Origin: Palleronia salina
Lineage (GTDB): Bacteria > Pseudomonadota > Alphaproteobacteria > Rhodobacterales > Rhodobacteraceae
Reading direction: 5' to 3'
Length of the DNA stretch: 64,000 nucleotides
Assembly: GCF_900141995.1 (NCBI RefSeq)
Contig: NZ_FQZA01000002.1
Span: forward strand, 69,501 to 133,500
The notes under the pieces were generated by a model that was not told the DNA's origin, ran no database searches, and was given only the letters and a program-made list of their open reading frames with translations. The position numbers and the translations under genes were made by a program. Positions 7,582 to 15,247 of this stretch are shown piece after piece. The first letter of the stretch is position 1. Each line of letters starts with the position of its first letter.

Positions 7582-7606
7582 GGAACCGCGGCGGTCTGTG
7601 CGGGTT
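7582..7606 (+). promoter_or_regulatory. EcfG-type promoter for the PRC-barrel gene
   Basis: GGAAC (7582-7586), 16 bases, GGTT (7603-7606), 28 bases before the ATG. The -35 is exact and the GTT of the -10 is kept, with G in place of the first C. The PRC-barrel product and neighbouring DUF883 gene fit a stress regulon. Confidence 0.65.
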
Positions 7607-7634
7607 TGCCACAGGCAGGCAAAAAGGAAACAAC

Positions 7635-8234
7635 ATGACCATCACCGCACGCACCCTGATGGCCGCCAAGGCCAAGACCGAGGATGGGGATTTTCCGGTA
7701 CGCGAGCTGTTCTTCTCTTCGCGTGACTGGACCCTGCGCCACGTGCTGGTCGATCTCGGCGGATGGCTGAGCCGGGAAGAGGTGCTGGTGACCATCCGGC
7801 GGTTCGAGCGGCCAGACGATTCCGGCTGGCCCCTTGCCATGTCACGGGCCGAGCTTGACGACGCCCCCATGCTCGACCCCGCGTCCGAGCCTGCGCCCGA
7901 CCTGCCGCCCGTGGTGATCGGGCCGTTCGGGAACACCTTCTCGCCCCTTCTCGCGGCAACGGTCGGCATGGAGGAGTCCATGCCTGAGACGTCCGGAGAC
8001 GATGCCCCCTCGGACGTCATGCGCGATGGCAGCGGCCGCGTGTTCCGGTTGGAACGGATGTCCGAGTGGATCGGGCGCGAGGCGTTCGGCCCCGAGGGCC
8101 CGCTGGGCGAGATCACCGACTTTCGCATGACAGATGATTTCCGCATGACCGACGCCCTGCTGAAGGGCGACGGCATCGTGTCCCTGTCGCGGTTCCGGCG
8201 GCTGGCCGACCAGGGCCACGCCGTTTTCGGCTAG
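7635..8234 (+). CDS. PRC-barrel domain protein
   Basis: 199 residues with two PRC-barrel-like units. The first (about residues 18-58) carries the typical DWTLRHVLVDLGGWLSREEV; the second (about 130-180) reads IGREAFGPEGPLGEITDFRM. PRC-barrel proteins of this two-unit type are frequent in alphaproteobacterial stress regulons, but their molecular role is not established. AAGGAAA precedes the ATG by 4 bases. An EcfG-type promoter lies just upstream. Its stop overlaps the stop of the convergent amidotransferase-like gene by four bases. A short repeat FRMTDDFRMTD lies near residue 160. Confidence 0.85.
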   Translation: MTITARTLMAAKAKTEDGDFPVRELFFSSRDWTLRHVLVDLGGWLSREEVLVTIRRFERPDDSGWPLAMSRAELDDAPMLDPASEPAPDLPPVVIGPFGNTFSPLLAATVGMEESMPETSGDDAPSDVMRDGSGRVFRLERMSEWIGREAFGPEGPLGEITDFRMTDDFRMTDALLKGDGIVSLSRFRRLADQGHAVFG

Positions 8235-8947
8235 ACCGGGGCCGCGTCCCGGACCGCGCTGATCTGGTCGCGCGCCTCGTAGCGGGCGGCCGCCGCGTTG
8301 ACCAACGCCCGGAAGATCGCGCGCTGGCGGTGGGCGTAGAACAGGTGCTCGGGGTGCCACTGCACGCCCAGAGCGAAGGGCGGTGCGACCCGCTCCACCG
8401 CTTGGATCATGCCGCCTTCGTCGCGCGCGGCGACCTGCAGACCGTCCCCGAGAACCGACACCGCCTGGCTGTGCAGCGCGTTCACCCACATGGGCGCCGT
8501 GCCCGTATGGCGTGACAGAAGCGTGTCGGGCCGCACGTCGATGTGTTTCTTCGGCAGGATGGTCCAGTGCCGTTCGCTGGCCGTGTAGGTGCCGTATGCG
8601 TCTTGGTCCAGCCGCCCGCCCAGCGCGACGTTGATCATCTGCGCGCCACGGCAGATGCCCAGGACGGGCTTGCCGGCCGCCATGGCCTCGCCCACCAGGC
8701 GCTGTTCCAGCGCGTCCCGCTCGGGGTCGAGCCGGGCGGACGAGATGATCTTTCCGCCGAACAGGTCGGGCGAGATGTCGTCGCCGCCGCCGATGATGAC
8801 GCCATCCACCGCGTCGATGTCGTCGGGCCGGTTTACCCCCCACCGCACCGCGCGCCCACCCGCCAGCCAGACGTTCAGCGCCACCAGCGGGAAGATCCGC
8901 CAGCCCGAGCGTTGCGAGGTGGTGACGCCGATCAGCGGTTTCCTCAT
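8231..8947 (-). CDS. Class-I glutamine-amidotransferase-like gamma-glutamyl hydrolase (peptidase C26)
   Basis: 238 residues of the PuuD/C26 fold. The nucleophile elbow GICRGAQ places Cys99, and WHPEH gives His198 and Glu200 of the triad. The early GGGDDI loop is also typical. Relatives split gamma-glutamyl amide bonds, as in gamma-glutamyl-GABA. Its ATG overlaps the stop of the amidoligase gene by four bases (ATGA), so the two are almost certainly made together. Such a ligase-hydrolase couple could assemble and edit a gamma-glutamyl-type amide; the substrate is unknown. It is the last gene of the series that begins with nepR. Confidence 0.9.
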   Translation of the reverse strand: MRKPLIGVTTSQRSGWRIFPLVALNVWLAGGRAVRWGVNRPDDIDAVDGVIIGGGDDISPDLFGGKIISSARLDPERDALEQRLVGEAMAAGKPVLGICRGAQMINVALGGRLDQDAYGTYTASERHWTILPKKHIDVRPDTLLSRHTGTAPMWVNALHSQAVSVLGDGLQVAARDEGGMIQAVERVAPPFALGVQWHPEHLFYAHRQRAIFRALVNAAAARYEARDQISAVRDAAPV

Positions 8948-9915
8948 GGGTGCATCCCGGCGTCGTTCAGGATCTCGGCCGCGCGGTCACGCCAGCCCCC
9001 CGGCAGGTGCAGCACGCCGGAACGGTGGTCCCGCCACGCGGTGCACAGCCGGTCGAGCAGGTCCGCGTCCGCCCCGATTCGCTCGATGGCGCACCAGCGG
9101 TTCCATTCCAGCGTGACCGACCAGGCGGGATCGTCGATCCGGCAATCGGGCAGGCGATAATGCCAGGCCGGCCGGGCGGACTTGTGGTCCATCTGCGGAA
9201 CGGCGGCGACGACGCGGTCGGGCGCGTGCTGCTTCAGGATCGGCAGCAGGTCCAGCGCGTGGTTCCGGCTGGCCGCGTGTTCCAGGTAGGCGTCGGTCAG
9301 GGCGTCCATGTCCCAGTCATCGGCCTCGGGCGCGCAGATCTCGTCGGTCAGCGCCGCTGGCATGGGGTCGACGAAGGGCAGGATGCGACGGGCCGGATCG
9401 ATATCCATGCTGTCGCGTAGACATTCCTCGACCAGGCAGAAGGCGCGCAGGGTCGGAAGGATCGCCGGGACCGACATCGCGGGCAGCGCCGCGTTCAGAT
9501 GCACCCCGAAGCCCAACGCGACCCCGTCCTGCGTGCCCAGCGCGCCGGCGGCGACCAGGGCTTCGTTCACCGCCTCGATACGGGCCAGCTCACGCGGCAG
9601 CACCGGCTCGGTCACGTATTCCACCGGGATGACCGCGCGGCCCAGGTCGAGGCCCATCTGCGCGATCTTCGACGAGGCGTGATCGCGCAGCTTGGTGTCG
9701 AGCAGGATTTCCACCGTGCCCAGGTCCGATCCCTCGACGGTCCATTCGTAGTCGCCGGTCTGCCGCTCGGTCCCGCCAAGGCCATTGGCCAGGATATGGG
9801 TGACGGCCCGCTCGTCCAGGCCCCCGAGTTCGACCTCGACGCCGACGCGGCGTGGCGCGCCGTCTTCGGTCTCGGGGCGCGGCAGGTCCTGGGCTTCGGG
9901 ATGATCCTCGGTCAT
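8944..9915 (-). CDS. Amidoligase-family protein (glutamate-cysteine-ligase-like fold)
   Basis: 323 residues. After a Pro/Glu-rich start, the metal-binding strand RVGVEVELGG (about residues 22-32) opens a glutamine-synthetase/GCS-like domain, with GTVEILLDTK near residue 67 and a FGVHLNAAL strand near 137. This matches the predicted amidoligase family (PF12224 type), whose members are thought to make amide bonds using ATP and are often encoded beside class-I amidotransferase-like hydrolases, exactly as here. The ATG at 9915 is chosen because the family core starts soon after; a longer open frame upstream lies inside the PLD gene. Spacing to the PLD stop is 38 bases. Substrate unknown. Confidence 0.82.
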   Translation of the reverse strand: MTEDHPEAQDLPRPETEDGAPRRVGVEVELGGLDERAVTHILANGLGGTERQTGDYEWTVEGSDLGTVEILLDTKLRDHASSKIAQMGLDLGRAVIPVEYVTEPVLPRELARIEAVNEALVAAGALGTQDGVALGFGVHLNAALPAMSVPAILPTLRAFCLVEECLRDSMDIDPARRILPFVDPMPAALTDEICAPEADDWDMDALTDAYLEHAASRNHALDLLPILKQHAPDRVVAAVPQMDHKSARPAWHYRLPDCRIDDPAWSVTLEWNRWCAIERIGADADLLDRLCTAWRDHRSGVLHLPGGWRDRAAEILNDAGMHP

Positions 9916-9953
9916 GGCCAGCCAATCCCGGGCGGCAACGCCCGGTTCCCCGC

Positions 9954-11498
9954 TCAGACGATTTCGCCCGGAACGCCGGGCAGGGGCATGCCGAACTTGC
10001 GGGCGGGACGCACATCGTAGGGCAGAAGAAAGCTTTCGCGGTTCTCGGGCTGGCGGAACCGGTCTTCCTCGGCCCAGCCGCGGACCTGTTCGATGGCCGA
10101 GCGCTGCGGATCGAAGGCCCGCTGCCCGGCCCAATGGGTCAGGGCGCGAGACAGAACGTTGCGCGCGAAATCGCCATCCTTGGTCAGGACGCCGGCCTCG
10201 GTGTCCCAGTGCAGCGACCGACCATTCAGGTTCGCCGACGAGATCAGCGTGCTGCGATCGTCGAAGACACACAGCTTGGCATGGACGTAGATCAGCGGGG
10301 CGCCGTCGATCACGTCACGCCCCGGTGGGGGACCGGGCAGTTCGCTGCGCGGCTGGGCGGGCGAGGCGAAATAGGCGCGGTCGCCGAAGGCCTTGGACAC
10401 CTGTCGCACGCAGCGCGCCTGGAGATACTCGCCGAAGCGCGCATCGACCTTGGTGCGCCGGTGAAAGGCGATATCCTCGGGCGCGGCCGGCAAGACCATC
10501 AGCAGTTTGAGATCCGGATGCTGCCCCGCGAGGTCGGACAGGTGCCGGGCCAGCGCGCGGTCGCGGAAGAACTGCGTCTCGAAATAGATCAGATCCCGCG
10601 AGGCGGCGGCTTCCTCGAAGATCGTGTCGTTGATCTCGGTCAGCAGCTGGCTGGGCCCGAACGCCGTCAGCGGCCAGTGACGCCGCTTGGACAAGGTCCG
10701 CACGAAGCCGCCCTCCCCGGGCGTGGGATCGGCGTCGCCGCGCGTCACGTCGGCCATCGCTTCCAGATGCGCCTCGGCGGCCGCGGCGGCAGGTCCCTCG
10801 ACGATCATCTGCACGTCGTGCCAGGTCTGTTCGCCCGGGCCGCGGTGCTGCCGCGTGTCGTAGCGGCGCCCGTTCAGGTCCAGCCCGCCGATGTAAAGAA
10901 CGCGCCCGTCCATGACCGCCAGCTTCTGGTGATGCGACACCGGATGCAGCGGGAACGGCCCGCCGCTGTGTTGTTCGACAAGGTGCTTGGCGCCCACCCG
11001 CAGCCAGCGATGCGCGCGCCGCAGGTGGCGGAACCTCGTCAGGCGCGCGGGCGCTTCCAGCCCGTTCAGCGTCTCGCGCAGTTCGGCCAGTTCGCGCGCG
11101 ACACGCGGCCAGAGCGCAAAGCCGGTCAGCCATCCCACGCGCGCGGGATGCATGGCCGCGCGCGCCCGCAGCGGCGCGGCGTCGGGGCCGGCAAGCTCGG
11201 ATATCGCCGCCATCTGGCGCATGGAAGACCAGCAGACCGCGTGCATCTCGGGCGAGACGATCGGGTCGAAATCCGACAGTGTCAGGTCGATGCGCACGCC
11301 GCGCCGAAGGGTGTGGATCAGCAGGTCGAACCAGTCCTCCCCGATCTCGCGCGCGTTTTCGGAACGCAGCTTGGTCTGCGCGTCGAACACGCGGAAGCCC
11401 ATGACGATCCGGTCCTGCGCGGCCAGCACGGCCTCTTCGAAGGCGGGAAAGGCTTCCTCTGCCGTCAGCAGCAGCCGGGGGGCGGCCGTGTCTGTCAT
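9954..11498 (-). CDS. Phospholipase D-like / cardiolipin synthase-like protein
   Basis: 514 residues with two HKD half-sites: HHQKLAVMDGRVLYIGGLD (His190, Lys192, Asp197) and VHAKLCVFDDRSTLISSANL (His406, Lys408, Asp413). Both are complete, so the enzyme should be active on phosphodiester bonds in phospholipids by hydrolysis or headgroup transfer. No signal peptide or clear transmembrane helix is visible, so it is probably cytoplasmic or peripheral at the inner membrane. The ATG overlaps the stop of the sensor kinase gene (ATGA). That coupling ties it to the general stress response operon and suggests membrane-lipid remodelling under stress. Confidence 0.88.
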   Translation of the reverse strand: MTDTAAPRLLLTAEEAFPAFEEAVLAAQDRIVMGFRVFDAQTKLRSENAREIGEDWFDLLIHTLRRGVRIDLTLSDFDPIVSPEMHAVCWSSMRQMAAISELAGPDAAPLRARAAMHPARVGWLTGFALWPRVARELAELRETLNGLEAPARLTRFRHLRRAHRWLRVGAKHLVEQHSGGPFPLHPVSHHQKLAVMDGRVLYIGGLDLNGRRYDTRQHRGPGEQTWHDVQMIVEGPAAAAAEAHLEAMADVTRGDADPTPGEGGFVRTLSKRRHWPLTAFGPSQLLTEINDTIFEEAAASRDLIYFETQFFRDRALARHLSDLAGQHPDLKLLMVLPAAPEDIAFHRRTKVDARFGEYLQARCVRQVSKAFGDRAYFASPAQPRSELPGPPPGRDVIDGAPLIYVHAKLCVFDDRSTLISSANLNGRSLHWDTEAGVLTKDGDFARNVLSRALTHWAGQRAFDPQRSAIEQVRGWAEEDRFRQPENRESFLLPYDVRPARKFGMPLPGVPGEIV

Positions 11499-13216
11499 AG
11501 CTCGTCCGTGAATTCGCTGGTGTCGAAGACAAGGGTGACGGTATGGCGTCCTTCCGACTCGCGCACGGTCATCCTGCCGTCCAGCTGCATGACGAACGCC
11601 TGCATGAGCTGCGACCCCAGGCCCGAGGCCCCGAGCCCCGCATCGCCGGCGAATCTCGGCCCAAGAGAATTCTCGCAGCACAGCGTCACCGTGCCCTCGG
11701 ACTCGGTCAGGCCAAGCTTGATCCAGGGCCGCTCATCTTTCTGCGATCCCACGTATTTGAACGCGTTGGTCAGCGTTTCCGTGACCAGCAACGACAGTGG
11801 CACCGCCTGGTCCGGGTAGAGCGCCACGGACTGGATGTCGGTCTGCAGGTCGATCGCCCCGTCGCTGACATCCGCGTTGGCGGTGATCTGGTCCACGAGA
11901 TCGGCGATCAGCTGTGCGCTGTCCACCCGGCTGAGCACGTTGGCGCGATAGAGGTTCCGGTGGATCGTCGCCAGGCCCAGGACCCGGTCCTGCAGGCGGC
12001 GGATCAGGCTGCGCGTCTCCTCGGACGTGGCCTTGCGCAATTGCATGTTCATCATCGACGAGATCAGTTGCAGGTTGTTCTTCACGCGGTGGTGGACCTC
12101 TTTCAGCAGCACGTCCTTCTCGTGCAGGCTGTTCTCGAGATCGGCCTCGTCGCGCAGGATGCGTTCGGTCAGCTGCTCGAACGCCTCGACGACCTCGCGC
12201 AGTTCGCTGGGCAGGTCGCCGCCGTCGCGGAACGGCAGAACGCGGCGCGTCGTGGTGAAGGCGCGGATGCGCAGCCGCAGCTGGCGGATGTGGCGCACCA
12301 CCAAGCGGTGCACCGCGAAATATGCCACCCCGATGCTGACCAGCCACATGAGCAGCGGGAACAGGATCGCGCTGGCCGCTGTCAGCCCCCCCGTCGAAAC
12401 GGCCGAGGACCGCCAGATCGACATCGCGAAGATCTCGCCGGGGATGATCGGGACGGTGGTGTAGATGTAGGACCTGCCGTCAGGTCCCTCCTCGATGATC
12501 TGGCGGGCGCCCCCGAAGATCGCACCTCGGAAGTGCTCGAAATCGGGCAGCAGGGGCAATATGTCGGTCGTGCTTGCGGCGCTGGCGAGGCTCAGGACCT
12601 CGCCCGTCCGCGTCATGGTGAGGGTGGCCAGGGGCGACTCGATCCCGGCCTCTTCGCTTCCGATATTCAGCGGTGCCTGCGGGATCGAGACGCCGAAGAA
12701 CCCGATCGATCGCCCATCGATACGAACGGGCTCGACGACCGAGACGACGGGCACGCCGGAGATTGCGCCCTGGGACGAAGCGAAGAAGCCGGCATATTCG
12801 GAGATCCACCGACGATAGACCGGGTTGTCGGACAGGTCCGTGCCGATACCGGAGGACGCGCACCGCACCACGCCATCATTGTCGACGTAGCCCGCGAACG
12901 ACACGGACGGAAACCGCGTGGTGAACCGCACCATGTTGGCCGAGCACGCGTCTTGATCCTCGAGCGACGTCGCGACAATCTCGGCAGCGATGCGGGCCGC
13001 GCCGCGCATCTGCACCAGAGCTTCGCGCTGGTCGGTCACCGCGTTGACCGTGCGCCCGATCAACGCCGCGCGCGCGACCTCGTCGGCATTGTCGATCACG
13101 CGGTAGGTCTGCACCATGGCGATGAGGCCAATGGGCAAAAGGGCGAGGCCCAGAAGGGCCATGAGCCGGACATCAAGACGGTCCAGACCGTCAATTCCCC
13201 GCCCGCCAGGTAGCAT
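11495..13216 (-). CDS. Membrane sensor histidine kinase, HisKA_2 type (GSR-associated)
   Basis: 573 residues: transmembrane helix near 18-37, an extracytoplasmic sensor of about 240 residues with a dCache/CHASE look (RFPSVSFAGYVDNDGVV), a second helix near 278-302 and a HAMP-like linker. A HisKA_2 dimerisation domain follows with EVHHRVKNNLQL (His375/His376), then an HATPase with an N-box TETLTNAFKY (Asn484) and a Gly box GLGASGLGSQLM. HisKA_2/HWE kinases next to ecfG typically phosphorylate PhyR. ATG lies four bases after the ecfG stop. Two cysteines in the sensor region (Cys91, Cys119) could form a disulfide. The ligand is unknown. Confidence 0.93.
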   Translation of the reverse strand: MLPGGRGIDGLDRLDVRLMALLGLALLPIGLIAMVQTYRVIDNADEVARAALIGRTVNAVTDQREALVQMRGAARIAAEIVATSLEDQDACSANMVRFTTRFPSVSFAGYVDNDGVVRCASSGIGTDLSDNPVYRRWISEYAGFFASSQGAISGVPVVSVVEPVRIDGRSIGFFGVSIPQAPLNIGSEEAGIESPLATLTMTRTGEVLSLASAASTTDILPLLPDFEHFRGAIFGGARQIIEEGPDGRSYIYTTVPIIPGEIFAMSIWRSSAVSTGGLTAASAILFPLLMWLVSIGVAYFAVHRLVVRHIRQLRLRIRAFTTTRRVLPFRDGGDLPSELREVVEAFEQLTERILRDEADLENSLHEKDVLLKEVHHRVKNNLQLISSMMNMQLRKATSEETRSLIRRLQDRVLGLATIHRNLYRANVLSRVDSAQLIADLVDQITANADVSDGAIDLQTDIQSVALYPDQAVPLSLLVTETLTNAFKYVGSQKDERPWIKLGLTESEGTVTLCCENSLGPRFAGDAGLGASGLGSQLMQAFVMQLDGRMTVRESEGRHTVTLVFDTSEFTDEL

Positions 13217-13219
13217 GAC

Positions 13220-13780
13220 TTAGCCCTGCCGCGTATGCGATGTGGTGATGACGGAATCGTTGGTCGAGTCCTGGATCACCGGATCTTCGTCCGGGTCCAG
13301 CTCCATCAGTTCGGCAAGCCGACGGCGGCCGCGGTTGGCGCGGCTCTTGATCGTGCCGACGGCGACGCCGCACATCTCGGCGGCCTCTTCATAGGCAAAC
13401 CCGGACGCGCCCACCAGCATCAGCGCCTCGCGCTGTTCGTCGGGCAGTTTTTCGAACGCCTTGCGGAAATCGTTCATCGCGAGACGCCCGTCATGGTGCG
13501 GCTTCTCGGACATGCCCGCGGCCATCACGCCGTCGACATCCGCGACCTCGCGCTTGGCCTTGCGGCGGATCGAGTAGAAGGCGTTACGCTGGATCGTGAA
13601 CAACCACGCCCGCAGGTTCGTGCCGGGCTGGAACTTGTCCATGTTCTTCCACGCCTTCTCGATGGTGTCCTGCACCAGGTCGTCGGCGGCGGCGGAATTT
13701 CGGGTAAGGGACATCGCGAAGGCACGCAGGGCACCAAGGTGTTCGATCAGCTCGTCCCGGGGGTCTTGGATATCATTCAT
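13220..13780 (-). CDS. ecfG: ECF sigma factor of the general stress response, EcfG family
   Basis: 186 residues with sigma region 2 (LVQDTIEKAWKNMDKF and LRAWLFTIQRNAF, residues 35-70) and region 4 (LPDEQREALMLVGASGF to VGTIKSRANRGRRRL, about 112-155). This is EcfG of the PhyR-NepR-EcfG partner-switch: NepR holds it, and phosphorylated PhyR takes NepR away. Its ATG lies inside the last codons of nepR (8-base overlap). It carries the kinase, PLD, amidoligase and amidotransferase genes downstream. An exact EcfG promoter ahead of nepR implies positive autoregulation. Confidence 0.96.
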   Translation of the reverse strand: MNDIQDPRDELIEHLGALRAFAMSLTRNSAAADDLVQDTIEKAWKNMDKFQPGTNLRAWLFTIQRNAFYSIRRKAKREVADVDGVMAAGMSEKPHHDGRLAMNDFRKAFEKLPDEQREALMLVGASGFAYEEAAEMCGVAVGTIKSRANRGRRRLAELMELDPDEDPVIQDSTNDSVITTSHTRQG

Positions 13781-13943
13781 CCGGTTCGACCTGCCCGCCG
13801 GAATCGGCTTCCTGATCCTTCAGCTGCTGAAGAAGCTTCTTGAATCGGTCCGGCACGTCCTCGCCGGCGTCCTGGCGATACACACGCCTTAGGTTCTCGT
13901 CGATCTGGCGCATGACTCTATCTGGGTTCTTTTCTGACGACAT
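13773..13943 (-). CDS. nepR: Anti-sigma factor NepR
   Basis: 56 residues. The core reads RQIDENLRRVYRQ then EDVPDRFKKLLQQLKDQ, matching the NepR signature of two helices that clamp EcfG or, alternatively, the sigma-like domain of PhyR. The sequence ends QVEPDE and its TGA overlaps ecfG. No good Shine-Dalgarno precedes the ATG, which fits low-level synthesis. It is the first gene of the leftward operon, and a perfect EcfG promoter lies 51 bases upstream of the start. Confidence 0.95.
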   Translation of the reverse strand: MSSEKNPDRVMRQIDENLRRVYRQDAGEDVPDRFKKLLQQLKDQEADSGGQVEPDE

Positions 13944-13987
13944 AAGGGGTTCGCTGTGCAGGACCTGACGGAATTTCTACTTGGCTC

Positions 13988-14013
13988 GGAACAAACGCCG
14001 CTTCCCGCGTGTT
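13988..14013 (+). promoter_or_regulatory. EcfG-type promoter of phyR
   Basis: GGAAC (13988-13992), 17 bases, TGTT (14010-14013), 27 bases before the phyR ATG. Exact -35; -10 has T for the first C. It interleaves with the opposing nepR promoter. Confidence 0.65.
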
Positions 14014-14018
14014 GTTCC
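13994..14018 (-). promoter_or_regulatory. EcfG-type promoter of the nepR-ecfG operon
   Basis: Minus strand GGAAC (14014-14018), 16 bases, CGTT (13994-13997), a full match to the known EcfG consensus, 51 bases before the nepR start. Its spacer lies on top of the phyR promoter. Confidence 0.85.
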
Positions 14019-14040
14019 AGACAAAATCAGGGACACAGTA

Positions 14041-14865
14041 ATGACTACGAACAACCCCACGCTGGACCTGTCCGATACCATCGCTCAGGACCTGCCTTAC
14101 CTGCGTCGCTACGCGCGCGCTCTGACAGGGTCGCAAAGGACCGGGGACAATTACGCCGCCGCTACCCTTGAGGCGATTCTGCAAGAGCCTTCGATCTTTC
14201 AACGCGATGCCGAGCCAAAGGTTGCACTTTTCAATGCATTCCATCGGATCTGGTCGACCGCGGGCGCGCCCACGGCAGATACCGAGGATCCGCGCACCCG
14301 CATGGAAAGCGCCGCGCTGGACCACATGGCCGGGCTGACGTCGAACACGCGCGAGGCACTTCTGCTGTCTACCATCGAGGGGTTCAGCTTCGAGAACGTG
14401 GGCAAGATCATGGGCATCGACGCCTCGGAAGCCTCCGGCCTCGTCGATATCGCCATTGCCGAGATGGAACGCTCGATGGCGGGCAAGGTGATGATCATCG
14501 AGGACGAGGCGATCATCGCCATGGACATCCATTCGATCGTCTCCGAAATGGGCCACCAGATCACCGGTATCGCGCGGACCCGGTCCTCGGCCGTGGACCT
14601 GGGCGCGAAGGACAAGCCGGACCTGATCCTGGCCGACATCCAGCTGGCCGACAATTCCAGCGGTATCGACGCGGTGAACGATATCCTCGGTCAGTTCGGG
14701 GATATTCCCGTGATCTTCATCACCGCCTTCCCCGAGCGTCTGTTGACCGGCGACAAGCCCGAACCGGCCTTCATGATCGCCAAGCCCTATTCCGAGGAGC
14801 AGGTCCGCTCGGCCGTGAGCCAGGCCATGTTCTTCGCCAGCACCGAGTCGCTGAAAGAGGCGTAA
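14041..14865 (+). CDS. phyR: General stress response regulator PhyR (sigma-like domain plus receiver)
   Basis: 274 residues. Residues 1-145 resemble an EcfG sigma factor (LPYLRRYARALTGSQRTGDN; sigma-4-like NTREALLLSTIEGFSFENVG). Residues 149-270 form a receiver with the acidic pair IIEDEA, phospho-acceptor Asp199 in LILADIQ, Thr228 and Lys248-Pro. When phosphorylated the sigma mimic binds NepR and frees EcfG. The ATG at 14041 is chosen because the predicted stress-promoter start site lies just upstream (about 14020); the open frame continues further but would run through the promoter. It diverges from nepR and is followed by a strong terminator. Confidence 0.97.
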   Translation: MTTNNPTLDLSDTIAQDLPYLRRYARALTGSQRTGDNYAAATLEAILQEPSIFQRDAEPKVALFNAFHRIWSTAGAPTADTEDPRTRMESAALDHMAGLTSNTREALLLSTIEGFSFENVGKIMGIDASEASGLVDIAIAEMERSMAGKVMIIEDEAIIAMDIHSIVSEMGHQITGIARTRSSAVDLGAKDKPDLILADIQLADNSSGIDAVNDILGQFGDIPVIFITAFPERLLTGDKPEPAFMIAKPYSEEQVRSAVSQAMFFASTESLKEA

Positions 14866-14904
14866 TCCCCTCGCGGTCCTGACCGCAGACATCGATGCAA
14901 AAGC

Positions 14905-14934
14905 AAAAGGGAAGGCCGAGGCCTTCCCTTTTTT
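14905..14934. terminator. Rho-independent terminator between phyR and the DUF1328 gene
   Basis: Arms 14905-14917 and 14920-14932 pair perfectly (GGGAAGGCC core, 2-base spacer), with T6 on the right and A4 on the left. It therefore works for phyR and also, on the other strand, for the convergent DUF1328 gene. Confidence 0.92.
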
Positions 14935-14955
14935 CGTCCAGCAGCTTGCCCGGGT

Positions 14956-15120
14956 CTAGCGGTCGTTCGCAATCTTCATCGCGAACAGGATCAGCGACGT
15001 GAGCAGGCAGACGAAAAACGCGATCTGCGCCAGGCCCGCTACCGCGCTTGCCAGGCCACCAAAGCCCAGCAATCCCGTGGCAAGTGCAGCCATGAAGAAG
15101 ATCAGTGCAAGATAAAGCAT
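14956..15120 (-). CDS. DUF1328 (YtjA-like) small membrane protein
   Basis: 54 residues, MLYLALIFFMAALATGLLGF at the start, an Ala/Gly-rich turn and a second hydrophobic helix (IAFFVCLLTSLILFAMKI), ending ANDR. This is the DUF1328 pattern: two helices, roughly 50-60 residues, often in stress regulons. The gene is too short for many gene finders. A perfect EcfG promoter precedes it by 45 bases, and it shares a bidirectional terminator with phyR. Function unknown. Confidence 0.88.
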   Translation of the reverse strand: MLYLALIFFMAALATGLLGFGGLASAVAGLAQIAFFVCLLTSLILFAMKIANDR

Positions 15121-15164
15121 TCAGGCGCTCCGAAGTGGCGTCTACCAGATTATGTCATTTGACA

Positions 15165-15189
15165 AACGACCGTGGCGAGGACCGGTTCC
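15165..15189 (-). promoter_or_regulatory. EcfG-type promoter of the DUF1328 gene
   Basis: Minus strand GGAAC (15185-15189), 16 bases, CGTT (15165-15168); exact in both boxes, 45 bases before the ATG. Confidence 0.85.
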
Positions 15190-15247
15190 GAGTGAATCCG
15201 AGAATCCACGCCGGAACGGTTCACGTGGCGAAAATGTCGCAGCCCGG

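Noticed and set aside
15208-15240. A plus-strand GGAAC near the tamB 3' end as another stress promoter.
   Set aside because: No -10 at the right distance and no plus-strand gene downstream.
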